DNA of 33,059 nucleotides from an uncultured Planctomycetota bacterium (GCA_900317365.1 ONGM01000039.1:1-33059); one strand, 5' to 3'; positions 1 through 9,905 are shown, numbered from the stretch's first letter. The notes: generated from the sequence alone by a model not told the origin. A program made the numbers and translations.

Positions 1-2
1 CG

Positions 3-2756
3 CACGTCTACGCCACTGGGATTATGGTTAAAAACATGGAGGAAGCGTATCGCAGAATCCATGCCTCGGGATTATTTGACGAAAAAAAGGCGCAAAAAGC
101 TCTCGACGTCATCCGCTGCTTGATCTCGAAAAAGGGGCGGTCGGAAGACTCCGATCTGGCGGAAAGCCGTATCGATTACCTTGCCGACATACTGGCGCTG
201 TCGAGAGAAGACGTTGTCGAAGCCGTCAACTTTCTCCGTGAAGAAGAAATTATCGCCGATTCTCAGGACATGAGCGCTTATATCATGATGGGAACACAGA
301 GAAAATCCAACGGAGCGCTAAAGCGATTTCTGAAACTGGAAGAACTTTTACTCGACGCCATTGCAAACGAGCATATCGTCAATTTAAAGGAAATCAACGA
401 ACAAGCGGAGCGACAAAAGATCAGAGGAGCGTCCGTCAAAGCGTTAACGACGATCTTGTTCTATTGGACCATTCGCGGGTATATTCAGAAAAGCGTCTCT
501 CATCAAGAGAGCGCGCGCGACGTTACTCCAACGCTAGACGACGCGACATTAAGGGAGTTGCTCCACGAACGGTCTAAACTGGCGGCCTTTTTTATCACGT
601 TTCTATATGACAAATCGATCGAACGCCCCTCAACCGACGAAGACGAAAGGTTCGTCTCCTTTTCCGTACTTGAATTGCAGAAAGCTTATAACGCCAAACA
701 CCCGGATCAACCCCCCGTCTCAATGGAAAAAGTCCAAGACGCTCTTCTCTATCTTTCCAAAATAGAAGCATTGTCCTTGGAAGGCGGTTTTCTGGTCTTG
801 TATCAAACCATGAATATCCGTCGCGTGGAAATGGACAACCGTATTCATTATAAGCGCGACGACTATAAGCAACTGGACGAATTCTATAAGCAAAAAGTCC
901 AGATGATTCACATTGTAGGAGAATACGCCAGAAAAATGGCGCGCGACGAAACAGAAGCCGCGTCGTTTGTAAAAGATTATTTTCAATCAAAATACAAGAC
1001 GTTTCTGACAAAGTATTTCAACGGCGATCGTTTAGAAGAGATCAATCGCAACGTTACGCCGCAGAAATTCAACGAACTCATGGGAAAACTATCGGAACGT
1101 CAACTCGAAATCGTCAACGACGACGCGTCTCAATACGTCGTCGTCGCCGCAGGACCCGGAAGCGGAAAAACGATGCTGCTCGCGCATAAGTTAGCCGCGC
1201 TCGTCATGCTCGACGACGTCAAATACGAGCAGTTGCTCATGCTGACGTTTTCGCGCGCCGCCGCGACGGAATTCAAAGCAAGACTCATCGAACTCATTGG
1301 AAACGCCGCAATGTTCGTTGAGATCAAAACGTTTCATTCATACTGCTTTGACGTCATTGGAAAAATCGGCTCCATCGAGAATTCAAAGGACGTCGTGGAA
1401 CGCGCGGTAAAAATGATTCGAGAAAAGGAAGTCGAACAAAGCCGCATTACCAAATCGATCGTCGTCATTGACGAAGCGCAGGATATGGACAAGCACGAAT
1501 TTGATCTCATCTGCGCTCTCATGGAAAACAACCCCAATATGCGCGTCGTCGCGGTCGGAGACGACGATCAAAATATCTTTGAGTTTCGCGGTTCAGATTC
1601 CGGATACATGCGCTCTTTAATTACAAACTACGGCGCGCGACAATACGAATTGACGGATAATTACCGAAGCGCTCCGGAAGTCGTGGCGTTGGCGAACCGT
1701 TTCGTTCAATCGATTCAGGGACGCATGAAAACGGAAGAGATCCGTTCCGTAAGGCAAGACCCAGGCGTCGCGCAAATCATTCGGCACAAATCTCCCAATA
1801 TGGAATACCCGATCGTCGAGAGTCTTATTGGCAAACGCGCCCCAGACAAAACAATCTGCGTTCTGACATGTAAAAACGACGAGGCGCTCCGCGTCGTGGG
1901 ATTATTGCGACAAATGAAAATCCCGACTCGGCTCATTCAAAGTAACGAAGGATTTTCTCTATACGAGCTCGCCGAGTTTAGGTTGTTTTTAAAACTGACG
2001 CAAAAAGAAAGCGCTTCGCCGATCATTTCCGACAGTCAATGGGAGAACGCTCTCGCTGAATTAAAAAGACTGTACGGAATGAGCAGAAACCTCGATCTTG
2101 TTCTGCGAATGTTAAAGCGCTTCTCGCAAGTCAATGAAAAGAAGTATCGTTCCGATCTGGAAGCTTTTATTCACGAATCGCAGACTTCCGACTTCGTCGC
2201 TTCGGAAAAGGGCGAAATCGTCGTCTCAACGATTCACAAGTCAAAAGGACGCGAATTCGACTGCGTATACATGTTGTTAAATAACACTCAGTTAAAGGAC
2301 AACGAAAGTCGTCGCGCTTTATACGTCGGTATGACCCGGGCAAAAAGCGAACTCTATTTGCATTGCAATACCGGCGCGCTTGACGCTTTTTCAGAAAACA
2401 TTACGGAGGATCAGGCCGACTATCCGGAACCGAGTCAGGCGATACTTCAACTCACGCATCGCGACGTCGTCCTGAAATTCTTTAAGGACAAAAAAAACTT
2501 CATCCTCAAACAACGCGCCGGCGCTTCGTTGACCCTCATCGGAAAAACATTTTATATTAAGGACGGTGAAAGACTTTGTCCTATCGCCATGCTCTCGCGA
2601 TCTGCCGCAGAGAATTTAAATCGTCTAGTTGCGAAGGGCTATCGCGTGCGGTATGCGCGTATTCGGTATATCGTCGCATGGCGCGATATAAAAGAGCTCG
2701 ACGACAAAGAATACGCCGTCGTTTTACCCGACGTTGTTCTCGAAAAAAACACGTAG
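3..2756 (+). CDS. UvrD/Rep-type superfamily I DNA helicase, 5'-truncated by the window edge (possible RecQ-UvrD fusion)
   Basis: An ATP-driven DNA-unwinding enzyme, acting in DNA repair or recombination in the cytoplasm. Numbering from the first ATG (24), the SF1 motifs run in order: RQLEIV Q-motif, Walker A AAGPGSGKT near residue 376, Walker B VVIDEAQD near 480, VGDDDQNIFEFRG, NYRSAPEV, STIHKSKGREFD, and YVGMTRAKS near 768. The frame stays open upstream of ATG 24 to the window start, and no Shine-Dalgarno precedes that ATG, so the true start is probably outside the window. The first ~350 residues are winged-helix-like and helical (for example QKVQMIHIVGEYARKM) and recall the region that links RecQ to UvrD in large fused helicases. 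That comparison is from memory and uncertain. The helicase assignment itself is secure. The gene ends at a bidirectional terminator. Confidence 0.9.
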   Translation, partial: HVYATGIMVKNMEEAYRRIHASGLFDEKKAQKALDVIRCLISKKGRSEDSDLAESRIDYLADILALSREDVVEAVNFLREEEIIADSQDMSAYIMMGTQRKSNGALKRFLKLEELLLDAIANEHIVNLKEINEQAERQKIRGASVKALTTILFYWTIRGYIQKSVSHQESARDVTPTLDDATLRELLHERSKLAAFFITFLYDKSIERPSTDEDERFVSFSVLELQKAYNAKHPDQPPVSMEKVQDALLYLSKIEALSLEGGFLVLYQTMNIRRVEMDNRIHYKRDDYKQLDEFYKQKVQMIHIVGEYARKMARDETEAASFVKDYFQSKYKTFLTKYFNGDRLEEINRNVTPQKFNELMGKLSERQLEIVNDDASQYVVVAAGPGSGKTMLLAHKLAALVMLDDVKYEQLLMLTFSRAAATEFKARLIELIGNAAMFVEIKTFHSYCFDVIGKIGSIENSKDVVERAVKMIREKEVEQSRITKSIVVIDEAQDMDKHEFDLICALMENNPNMRVVAVGDDDQNIFEFRGSDSGYMRSLITNYGARQYELTDNYRSAPEVVALANRFVQSIQGRMKTEEIRSVRQDPGVAQIIRHKSPNMEYPIVESLIGKRAPDKTICVLTCKNDEALRVVGLLRQMKIPTRLIQSNEGFSLYELAEFRLFLKLTQKESASPIISDSQWENALAELKRLYGMSRNLDLVLRMLKRFSQVNEKKYRSDLEAFIHESQTSDFVASEKGEIVVSTIHKSKGREFDCVYMLLNNTQLKDNESRRALYVGMTRAKSELYLHCNTGALDAFSENITEDQADYPEPSQAILQLTHRDVVLKFFKDKKNFILKQRAGASLTLIGKTFYIKDGERLCPIAMLSRSAAENLNRLVAKGYRVRYARIRYIVAWRDIKELDDKEYAVVLPDVVLEKNT

Positions 2757-2806
2757 ACGCGTCCGAAGAATCGTCGCGCGGCGACCCCAACGAAAGGAAG
2801 CGTAAA

Positions 2807-2858
2807 AGAGAGAATCCGCACGCCTACGATGAGCGCGGCGACGGATTCTTTCTTTATT
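2807..2858. terminator. bidirectional intrinsic terminator between convergent genes
   Basis: AGAATCCG (2811-2818) pairs with CGGATTCT (2842-2849), and an inner CGCC/GGCG pair extends the stem. A T-rich run follows on the + strand (TTTCTTTATT), and the minus strand reads CTCTCTTTT after the same stem. It can therefore end both the helicase and the esterase operon arriving from the right. Confidence 0.75.
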
Positions 2859-2913
2859 CCCCAATTTTCAAGTCTTTTTCAATGAAAGAACAGAAATCGA
2901 TAGGTTAATCGAT

Positions 2914-4938
2914 TCACTTTTTTAACTTCAACGTCATAACGGCGTCGCTAATAGGCAAACTGGGGATCGTAACGAGACCGGTTTCGTCCGACTTAACCTT
3001 TCCGCATAAGTCGCCGTAATTCCATTCGACTTCCTCCAAAGGCTCCGCATGAAAACGCTGAAGTCTTCGGAGCGTAACGTCGGCGACGGCGCTCGTCGGC
3101 GGCGTAAAGATTTTCGACCGAAGCTCCTCTTCCGACGCGAGCCTCAAGTCTATCGCAAATTCATTTTCTTCGTCGGTCGCGACTCTCCAACGGAAATACG
3201 CGCCTCGCTGTCCGGCCGGAGCGTCCGGTTCACATTTCGGCCACGGGATAGGATCGTCCGTCGTGGCGTTCGTAAACACTGGATATGCTTCGTCCTTGCG
3301 CGCCGACGTCCAGTCGAACGTATTGAAAAGATCGTTGTATTGACCGACGACCTCGTCGAGGTTCGCATGTCCAAAGTTACCCCAGTACGCAATATAGGAA
3401 TATTTCCGCGCTTCCATGCCCCGGAACAAATACTCATGGTGGGCAGACCAAGAGTCGTTCGGCGCCGAATAATCGAGACAGATCGGAGGATCCGGCAAAC
3501 CTTCCGGAGCGCGCGCGCCGCCAAGGTTGAGTCGATCGTAAGCGTGCCATATCCCCGCCGGAACGTTCGCCTTGATCGCGGCAAAAACGTCCCCGTGACG
3601 CAAACCGAGACCCAGCGTACCGCTACCGCCCATCGAATTGCCGCATAAATACACGCGATTGACGTCGATCCGATTAACGTCGATCGCCCACGCAATCTCG
3701 TCCATGACGCGATTCTCAACTGGCGTCGGGGTCGTCGTCGCTCGTGCGGAACAGCTCTCGTCGATTTCAGTCTGATCTGCCCGACGACCGCCCCACCACC
3801 AATCCGTTTCCTTATGGACGGCGCAGTCGACGAAGAATCCGTAAAATTCGTCGGGAACCTTATATATATTGTGCACGTCTTTATCTTTTCGCCATGAAAG
3901 CTCCGTTTCCGCCGAGCCGCCCGCCGAGTGCAACGCCACGTACAACGGACGAGATTCCGCCGCGCCGCCTCTGGGATACAGAAGAAAAACGCGATCGACT
4001 TGCCCCGGATTCGAACCTCCCCATTTCGAAAGCGCTCCGTGATCGAACACGGACATTTGCCTGCCGTTAAAGACGTAAGAATCAACCAATTTCGGTTCGA
4101 GCTTCTCTTCCGAACAGACCCTTTCTATTTCAAGGATGCGATCTTTATAAGACTCGTCCCGGTTTTGAGGCTGTGCGGAACTGAGCAAAAGCGCACGAAC
4201 GTCGTTGAGTTCTTGCAAAAAATCGGCGTCGTCGCGGAGGTATGGCGCGGCAAATTCGAGAAGATCGAACGTTGACGCCAAGTTGGATTCAGCGTCTTCT
4301 AAGGAGCGGACGAATCGCAAGGAAGCGCGAAGAAATTGAGACGTCCATTCTCTAAAATCCGCCTCGAAAAGATCGAGTTCGCAATGTCGCGCCGCCCTCC
4401 ATTCATAATCGTTGGTAAGAGCGTCGATCATTTCCGCGAGACGAGTCGCAACTTCCTTTTCGACCGTCGCCAAATTGACGATGCGATCTATTCGAAAGTC
4501 ATCCTCGCTTTCTATGGCGACGACGCTGTTTTCACACGTTGGAGAGTAGACGCCCTTAGCGATTTGCGCTTTGAATTCGGACGCGCGCGTCGTAAAGGCG
4601 TTCCATTCCGACGCAGGGACGCTTTCCGGCCTTCGTTCAAACGTCGGCCATTTTCTCAGCGCGAGTTCCGACAGTGCGCGACCGCGATCCTCACTCTCGC
4701 CCAACGCGCTCAACTCGGACGCGCCCACTTTCTCTTCACCTTGATTAGACAAGACAAAACGAGCGGTAAACGCGTCGAAATCGACGGCAAAATCAACGGA
4801 TCCGCCGCCTTCGTCCGCTGAACTAAACGAACTCGACGTCGAAAACAACGACGTTGAAACCAAGAGCAGGAATGCGCAAAAGATCGTTAATGATCGCGAA
4901 AGAATCGATCGCGAAGGTATCGCCGCTATATTTTTCAT
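2914..4938 (-). CDS. secreted alpha/beta-hydrolase (putative carbohydrate esterase), copy 2 of a tandem pair
   Basis: About 674 aa. I chose ATG 4938 (MKNIAAIPSRS) because GGAGAAC sits upstream at Shine-Dalgarno distance; an ATG at 4965 would add 9 residues. The N-terminus is a signal peptide: a basic start, a hydrophobic core LTIFCAFLLLVSTSLFS, then small residues. Residues ~40-280 are mostly helical and unrecognised. The C-terminal half is an alpha/beta-hydrolase with the nucleophile elbow CGNSMGGSG (Ser near 435), a candidate acid Asp in YSAPNDSWS and His in FGHAN, plus a distinctive KETDWWWGGRRAD segment. The fold resembles PHB-depolymerase-like and prolyl-oligopeptidase-like esterases. 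The substrate is unknown; deacetylation of plant glycans is inferred from the neighbouring glycosidase. It lies 84 bp after its paralogue with no terminator between, so co-transcription is likely. Confidence 0.75.
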   Translation of the reverse strand: MKNIAAIPSRSILSRSLTIFCAFLLLVSTSLFSTSSSFSSADEGGGSVDFAVDFDAFTARFVLSNQGEEKVGASELSALGESEDRGRALSELALRKWPTFERRPESVPASEWNAFTTRASEFKAQIAKGVYSPTCENSVVAIESEDDFRIDRIVNLATVEKEVATRLAEMIDALTNDYEWRAARHCELDLFEADFREWTSQFLRASLRFVRSLEDAESNLASTFDLLEFAAPYLRDDADFLQELNDVRALLLSSAQPQNRDESYKDRILEIERVCSEEKLEPKLVDSYVFNGRQMSVFDHGALSKWGGSNPGQVDRVFLLYPRGGAAESRPLYVALHSAGGSAETELSWRKDKDVHNIYKVPDEFYGFFVDCAVHKETDWWWGGRRADQTEIDESCSARATTTPTPVENRVMDEIAWAIDVNRIDVNRVYLCGNSMGGSGTLGLGLRHGDVFAAIKANVPAGIWHAYDRLNLGGARAPEGLPDPPICLDYSAPNDSWSAHHEYLFRGMEARKYSYIAYWGNFGHANLDEVVGQYNDLFNTFDWTSARKDEAYPVFTNATTDDPIPWPKCEPDAPAGQRGAYFRWRVATDEENEFAIDLRLASEEELRSKIFTPPTSAVADVTLRRLQRFHAEPLEEVEWNYGDLCGKVKSDETGLVTIPSLPISDAVMTLKLKK

Positions 4939-5022
4939 GACGTTGTCGTTCTCCGTACGGTCCAACGGTACTGATAACGACCGGCGCGCCGAAAACGTTC
5001 CGACGCGCAGGTCAAGATGAGC

Positions 5023-7098
5023 CTACTTCGAAAGCGTCAAGACCTCCGGAGACGTCTTAACGGTCAAGTTGGGAATCGTAACGAGACCGTTCTCGTCCGC
5101 TTGAATCTTGCCCGAAAGGCCGCCAAACGACCAATTGATCGTCTCGTTCGGTTCAACGTGAAAAGACTGAAGTCGACGAATAGAAACGTCGGCGGTCGTT
5201 TCGGTCGGTACGCTAAAGATTTTCGAGTTAATTTCGTCCGCCGACGCCAGCTTCAACTCGATCTCAAAATCGGCGTCGTCTTTCAAAACGTTCCATCGGA
5301 AATACGCGCCGCGTTGACCCGGCTGCGAGATATCCGCCCCTTCCGCCCACGCCGACGGGGCGTCGACCGCGACGTTTGTAAAAACGGGATAAGCGACGTT
5401 CTTACGAATGGAAAGCCAATCGAAGGTCTTGAAAAGATCGTTGTAAACCGCGACCTTTTCGTCGTTGTTTTCGTGCCCGTACGCTCCCCAATAGAGAATG
5501 TAAGAATACTTGCGCTTTTCGACTCCTTGAATCAAAACGTCGTGATATTGAGACCACTGATCGTTTGGCGCCGAATAATCCAAAACGACAGGCGGATCTG
5601 GCAAATCTTTGGGCGCGGAATCGCTCCCTAATTGCAGACGATCGTACGCGTGCCAAATTCCGGCGGGAACGTTCGCTTTAACCGCCGCGAAAAGATCCCC
5701 GTTTGAAAAACCGAGACCGAGCGTTCCGCTCCCGCCCATCGAGTTGCCGCAAAGATAAACGCGATTCTCATCGATTCCGTACGTGTCGATCGCCCAATGA
5801 ATTTCCGCAAGAACGCGTTTCTCGACCGGCGTCTTCTCCGACGTCGCTCGTTCGGCGTTTGACTCGTTAATTTCCGGTTCGTCCGCGCGGCGACCGCCCC
5901 ACCACCAATCGGTCTCTTTATTGTCGTAGCAATCGACGAAGATCCCGTAAAAGTCGTCCGGAACCGTGTAAATATCGTGGTTGCCGACTTCGAGCGTGCA
6001 GTCGAGCGCCGTCTTGCAAGAGTGCCCTGCGGAGTGCAAAACAACATAAAGCGGAACGGCGCCTGTTTGTCGCGTCTTCGGACAAACGATATAGAACTTG
6101 TCGACTTGCTCGGGGTTCTTCGCGCCCCAACTCGGTACGGAATCGTGAACAAACAATTCGGTGGCGCGACCGTTAAAAACAGTCGCTTCAACGAGCTTAG
6201 GACGAATCGTCTTTTCGGCCGCCTTCTGCGCGACTGTCTCAATTCGTCGACAATAACGCGCGAAGATTTCTTCGCGAGAGCGTTCTTCAAACCCTTCAAA
6301 TCTGCCGTGGAAGACCCGGATTTCAACAGCTTTTGGCGCGCGAAGAAGTTCTTGAACACCGTTGAGCGTAGCTAAAAAGCGAGGATTCTCCGGAATATAG
6401 TCGACGGCAAACTCTAGAAGATCGGCTGTTGTTAGGAAAAGATCGGGGTTCTTAACGAACTCGGCGATTTCAGGCAACTTCGAAAGCGAAGCGGCGCAAT
6501 AAGGAGCGAACCAAGCTTTGAAGTCTTCGTAAAAGAGATCCAGCTCGCATCGCCGCGCGCTCTTCCATTCGACGTCATTCGAGATCGCTTCCAGCGCGTC
6601 TTGAACGTTGACCAACTCTTCGTCGGCAATCTTGCTAAGCGCGATGATTTTGTCCGGTTCGTAGTCGGTCGAATAATACTTCTTAATGAGCGTGCCGCCG
6701 TGATTTTCGTCAAAGATCGATTCGGCGATATGAAAACGGCTCAGGTCGGCGGCGGCGATGAACTTCTCCCAGTCGCCCTCGGAACAATCGGAAGGCTTGG
6801 TATCGAAAGAAGGCCACTTTGCAAGAGACAAGGCGATCAAATCCCGACCGCACGTCTTCTTTAGCGCGTACCAGTTCTTTTGTTCGTCCGCGTTACCGTT
6901 CTCTGGGAATGGAGGACGTATAAACCGGTCGGCAAAAGCTTCATAGTCCGCGCAATAGTTGACGTCGTCGCTCGATTCGGCGGATTGCGGCGCTGCGACG
7001 ACAACAGAAGACGATAATCTCGCGGGTGCAACGAAAACCGTTAAAGCAATCGCAAGAAAAAATGCAACGGAAACGAACCTGATATTTGGACGCCTCAC
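5023..7098 (-). CDS. secreted alpha/beta-hydrolase (putative carbohydrate esterase), copy 1 of a tandem pair
   Basis: 691 aa, starting at GTG 7098 with a strong AAGGAG six to seven bases upstream. The signal peptide is MRRPNIRFVSVAFFLAIALT followed by a small-residue cleavage region. It is collinear with the next gene downstream (2914-4938), sharing the helical N-terminal half and the C-terminal hydrolase core: HSAGHSCKT oxyanion region, KETDWWWGGRRADEPEINES, CGNSMGGSGTLGLG (Ser near 453), YSAPNDQWS (Asp) and YGHEN (His). The two genes clearly arose by tandem duplication but have diverged extensively. All three putative catalytic residues are intact, so both copies should be active. It lies 118 bp downstream of the alpha-galactosidase, with a strong hairpin in the gap, and is probably in the same operon. 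The substrate is not known. Confidence 0.78.
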   Translation of the reverse strand: MRRPNIRFVSVAFFLAIALTVFVAPARLSSSVVVAAPQSAESSDDVNYCADYEAFADRFIRPPFPENGNADEQKNWYALKKTCGRDLIALSLAKWPSFDTKPSDCSEGDWEKFIAAADLSRFHIAESIFDENHGGTLIKKYYSTDYEPDKIIALSKIADEELVNVQDALEAISNDVEWKSARRCELDLFYEDFKAWFAPYCAASLSKLPEIAEFVKNPDLFLTTADLLEFAVDYIPENPRFLATLNGVQELLRAPKAVEIRVFHGRFEGFEERSREEIFARYCRRIETVAQKAAEKTIRPKLVEATVFNGRATELFVHDSVPSWGAKNPEQVDKFYIVCPKTRQTGAVPLYVVLHSAGHSCKTALDCTLEVGNHDIYTVPDDFYGIFVDCYDNKETDWWWGGRRADEPEINESNAERATSEKTPVEKRVLAEIHWAIDTYGIDENRVYLCGNSMGGSGTLGLGFSNGDLFAAVKANVPAGIWHAYDRLQLGSDSAPKDLPDPPVVLDYSAPNDQWSQYHDVLIQGVEKRKYSYILYWGAYGHENNDEKVAVYNDLFKTFDWLSIRKNVAYPVFTNVAVDAPSAWAEGADISQPGQRGAYFRWNVLKDDADFEIELKLASADEINSKIFSVPTETTADVSIRRLQSFHVEPNETINWSFGGLSGKIQADENGLVTIPNLTVKTSPEVLTLSK

Positions 7099-7142
7099 TG
7101 GATTCTCCTTCGTAACTCTCTCGTAATGGAAATGACAAGAAG

Positions 7143-7177
7143 CCGGACGTCGCGCGATTTCCTCTCGCGCCGTCCGG
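7143..7177. repeat. strong intergenic hairpin between alpha-galactosidase and esterase genes
   Basis: CCGGACG (7143-7149) pairs with CGTCCGG (7171-7177), and GCGCGA (7152-7157) pairs with TCGCGC (7165-7170). This gives 13 bp with a 2-nt bulge and a 7-nt loop. No proper T-run follows on the minus strand, so it is more likely a processing or mRNA-stability element, or a leaky attenuator, than a full terminator. Confidence 0.6.
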
Positions 7178-7216
7178 AAAGGAATGAATGTAAATGAATG
7201 AAAGGAACGAAACGAT

Positions 7217-9823
7217 TTACTTCGTCTTTTTGTAATTGATCACCGCAGCGTAAGGAGCCTTGTCGATTTCCACAAGGAGACCGCGAGTCATTAGCTCTTT
7301 GCCTGAGTAAGTCTTCGATTCTTTGCAGTCGACGTCGGTAACGGTATATTCAGCGTTTTCGTCCAAACCTCGGAGTTTGAATCGTTGCGCGACGATCTTC
7401 GTATCGTGGCGCGCGAACGCCTGAATCACGCCTTCTCCTTTCGACTCGTCGTTGTACTGCCACGCGACCCAAACGTCGGACGCGAGCGAGACCGACGTCA
7501 GCGGATAATAATCGCCGACAAAGTACGGAGACACGTTTTCGCGCCAAATCTTCAAGTTCGAACGCACGTTGTCCCAGTCGGAATCGTCGCGGCGAGCGTC
7601 GTAACACAGATTTAAATACGGAAGGAAGAGCGAGCGATTCTTATAATCGTCGAACGCGCGCGTCCCAGAACCGAAGAGAGGAATCCAAAGCGCGATTCCG
7701 TAAGAGTGAACCTGCTGACTATTCGGCTCAAGCAACCAGTCGCTACGAAGGAGCGGAACCGCGCGGCGCATCGTCTCGAGGTCGTTGCGATTACCGCCGG
7801 ACGCGCAACTGTCGATTCGCAGCCCGGGATTGCGTTCGAGCAACGCGTCCCAATACGCCAGGTATCCGGTTACGTACTTAATTTCCGTAACGCCCTGACG
7901 ATCTTCTGCGTCGGCGGCGCGCCAAAATTCGAGCGGAGCTATATTGAAATCTTGGCGATAAAAATCAATCCCTTCCCGCTTAATAAACGAATCGACGTGA
8001 TTGATCAACCAATCGAGCGCTTCGGGATTACCCAAATTCAAAAGGCGTCCGAGCAGCCATTCCGGATGGTTTTCAGCGATCCATGATCCGGATTCGACGC
8101 GTTCCGGTTCGAACCAGAGAATCGTTTGAACGTTTCGTTCGCGACCAAAATCAGTAATCGGTCGAAGTCCTCCGGGAAAGCGCGTCTGATCGACTTCCCA
8201 CGTTCCAACTTGCGGCCAGTTGCCGCCGCACGGATACCATCCTGCGTCCATCCACCAGTAGTCGAGTTGAATACCGCGTTTGAGATAATCCGCAATGAAT
8301 TCTTTTTGAGTTTCAGTCGTCGCTTGCGTCATCTCCGCAAAGAAATGGGAACTACACGCGGCGAGGTGGCGATCGACGATTTTGCCTTTCGCATTTTCCG
8401 GATGGTCTGGATCAGGTACTCGCGGAACATTGTGGTCGATCATCCATTTACGCCACACGTTTTGGGCGTCGTACCAAGTGTCGCGGAACCAAGGACCGAC
8501 GACCGCCAACGGCGAACGAAGCTCTTCGCCTGGTAAAAGTTTGAAATGCGTGAGTTCCTGACCCGCTTGAATGCGCGTTTCAAGTTCGCCATGCCGCTCT
8601 ATGTGCGACGACCACTGACCGGACCATCCGAGAACGACTATCCAGCCTTTCTTATACGACTCGATATTGAAGTTCGGCATATGAGCGCTTGTCGGACGAC
8701 CGCCGGACGTCGCTATATTCCTACTAAATCCGGGATCCATTTGAACTTCATAAGGCATGTAATCGTCGGGACTGAAAGGACTGCCCTTTGAATAATGCAG
8801 TTTGAATTCGTGTTCGAAGTTCCAACGATCCGCCTCGCCGCACTCGGGGTCCCAACCGCTATGCGGACGTCGTTCGAAGAAATCGCGACCGACGATCATG
8901 TCGATCGGCTTGATCTGTTCGACGATTGGCGTGTCTTCATTGGAAAGGTTCTTGAAGTAGAGAATCCATTCCACAAACGGATAGTCGACGTAATCGGTGA
9001 TTTCACAACGGACTTGCAAGCGATCGTTCGGCTCGGTAAAGATCAACGAACGAGTTCGTTTTCCATCGCTCGCCGGAGAAAAATCGGTTCGCGTTACTTT
9101 CCAGTCGTTAAGAAACTCGGATGAAGATTTCCCGTCGTAAACGAAAGAAAAAGGAAACTCGACGCCAAACGTACGATCGTAATTGGCGCGGTCGACAATC
9201 GCAAGATCGCTGAGATAGAAAATTGAGCCGTCTTCGAGTTCAACGCGCGCGTCCGCCCAGTCCGACTGATCGCACGCTATGCCGTCGCCGCCGTCGTCGA
9301 TCGAGATCGTAAACTCGCTCGCGCCGTTGAGATCGACGTCGACTTCCGCGCCTGGCTGATTCCCGCGCAACGTGTCGCTCACGAAAACTTCGCGCTTATT
9401 GGCGACTACATGGAAACGAACGGAGCCGCCTCCGCCGCGTGTTTCGCCGGCGTTTGTGTCGATCCCGACAACGCTCAGGAAGCGTTTCGCCGGCTTAGGA
9501 AGAAACACGTTGACGCGGCTCGGCGCATGGCAGTAAAGTCCGCGATCAAACTGTTTGCCAGCTATCTGAAGTTTGGAGCCGCCTCGATTATCGAGAAAAA
9601 CGGGATCGTGATTTTCAACAACCTCAAGACACGTCTCCGGCTTGATTATCTCCGTTGCGACGCCATCAAATTTCGCGTCCATCCATCGCGCTTTTGCCGT
9701 CTTTTCCTGTTGATTCATCGAGTCAATGGCAAATACGACTCGCGTTGTGGAAAACGCTGCGACAAACGTCGCGAACGCCGCTATGATCAAAACGCGAATT
9801 ATTCGAAACCTACTTTGCGTCAT
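7217..9823 (-). CDS. secreted GH36 alpha-galactosidase with N-terminal NPCBM module
   Basis: 868 aa. It hydrolyses terminal alpha-galactosides such as raffinose-type sugars and galactomannan side chains, outside the cytoplasm. A signal peptide (LIIAAFATFVAAFSTTRVVFA) is followed at ~45-205 by an NPCBM-type carbohydrate-binding module (RGLYCHAPSRVNVFLP, GDGIACDQSDWADARVEL), a beta-rich supersandwich region, and a melibiase-type (beta/alpha)8 barrel. Barrel landmarks are WWMDAGWYP (~521), WFEPERVESGSW, FYRQDFN (likely nucleophile Asp near 622), DSCASGGNRND and LLRSDW (likely acid/base Asp near 694). A C-terminal beta domain ends the protein. GGAAAG precedes the ATG. It heads the operon with the two esterases and has its own sigma70-like promoter (9906-9934). 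GH36 is the best fit; a sibling specificity such as alpha-N-acetylgalactosaminidase cannot be excluded. Confidence 0.9.
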   Translation of the reverse strand: MTQSRFRIIRVLIIAAFATFVAAFSTTRVVFAIDSMNQQEKTAKARWMDAKFDGVATEIIKPETCLEVVENHDPVFLDNRGGSKLQIAGKQFDRGLYCHAPSRVNVFLPKPAKRFLSVVGIDTNAGETRGGGGSVRFHVVANKREVFVSDTLRGNQPGAEVDVDLNGASEFTISIDDGGDGIACDQSDWADARVELEDGSIFYLSDLAIVDRANYDRTFGVEFPFSFVYDGKSSSEFLNDWKVTRTDFSPASDGKRTRSLIFTEPNDRLQVRCEITDYVDYPFVEWILYFKNLSNEDTPIVEQIKPIDMIVGRDFFERRPHSGWDPECGEADRWNFEHEFKLHYSKGSPFSPDDYMPYEVQMDPGFSRNIATSGGRPTSAHMPNFNIESYKKGWIVVLGWSGQWSSHIERHGELETRIQAGQELTHFKLLPGEELRSPLAVVGPWFRDTWYDAQNVWRKWMIDHNVPRVPDPDHPENAKGKIVDRHLAACSSHFFAEMTQATTETQKEFIADYLKRGIQLDYWWMDAGWYPCGGNWPQVGTWEVDQTRFPGGLRPITDFGRERNVQTILWFEPERVESGSWIAENHPEWLLGRLLNLGNPEALDWLINHVDSFIKREGIDFYRQDFNIAPLEFWRAADAEDRQGVTEIKYVTGYLAYWDALLERNPGLRIDSCASGGNRNDLETMRRAVPLLRSDWLLEPNSQQVHSYGIALWIPLFGSGTRAFDDYKNRSLFLPYLNLCYDARRDDSDWDNVRSNLKIWRENVSPYFVGDYYPLTSVSLASDVWVAWQYNDESKGEGVIQAFARHDTKIVAQRFKLRGLDENAEYTVTDVDCKESKTYSGKELMTRGLLVEIDKAPYAAVINYKKTK

Positions 9824-9905
9824 AAGTGTCTTTCCAAGATTGAACGTTAGCTGTGGAACCGCGCTTCAAAATCGGCGCTAAACACGCGCCGAAAGCGCCG
9901 CAGTG

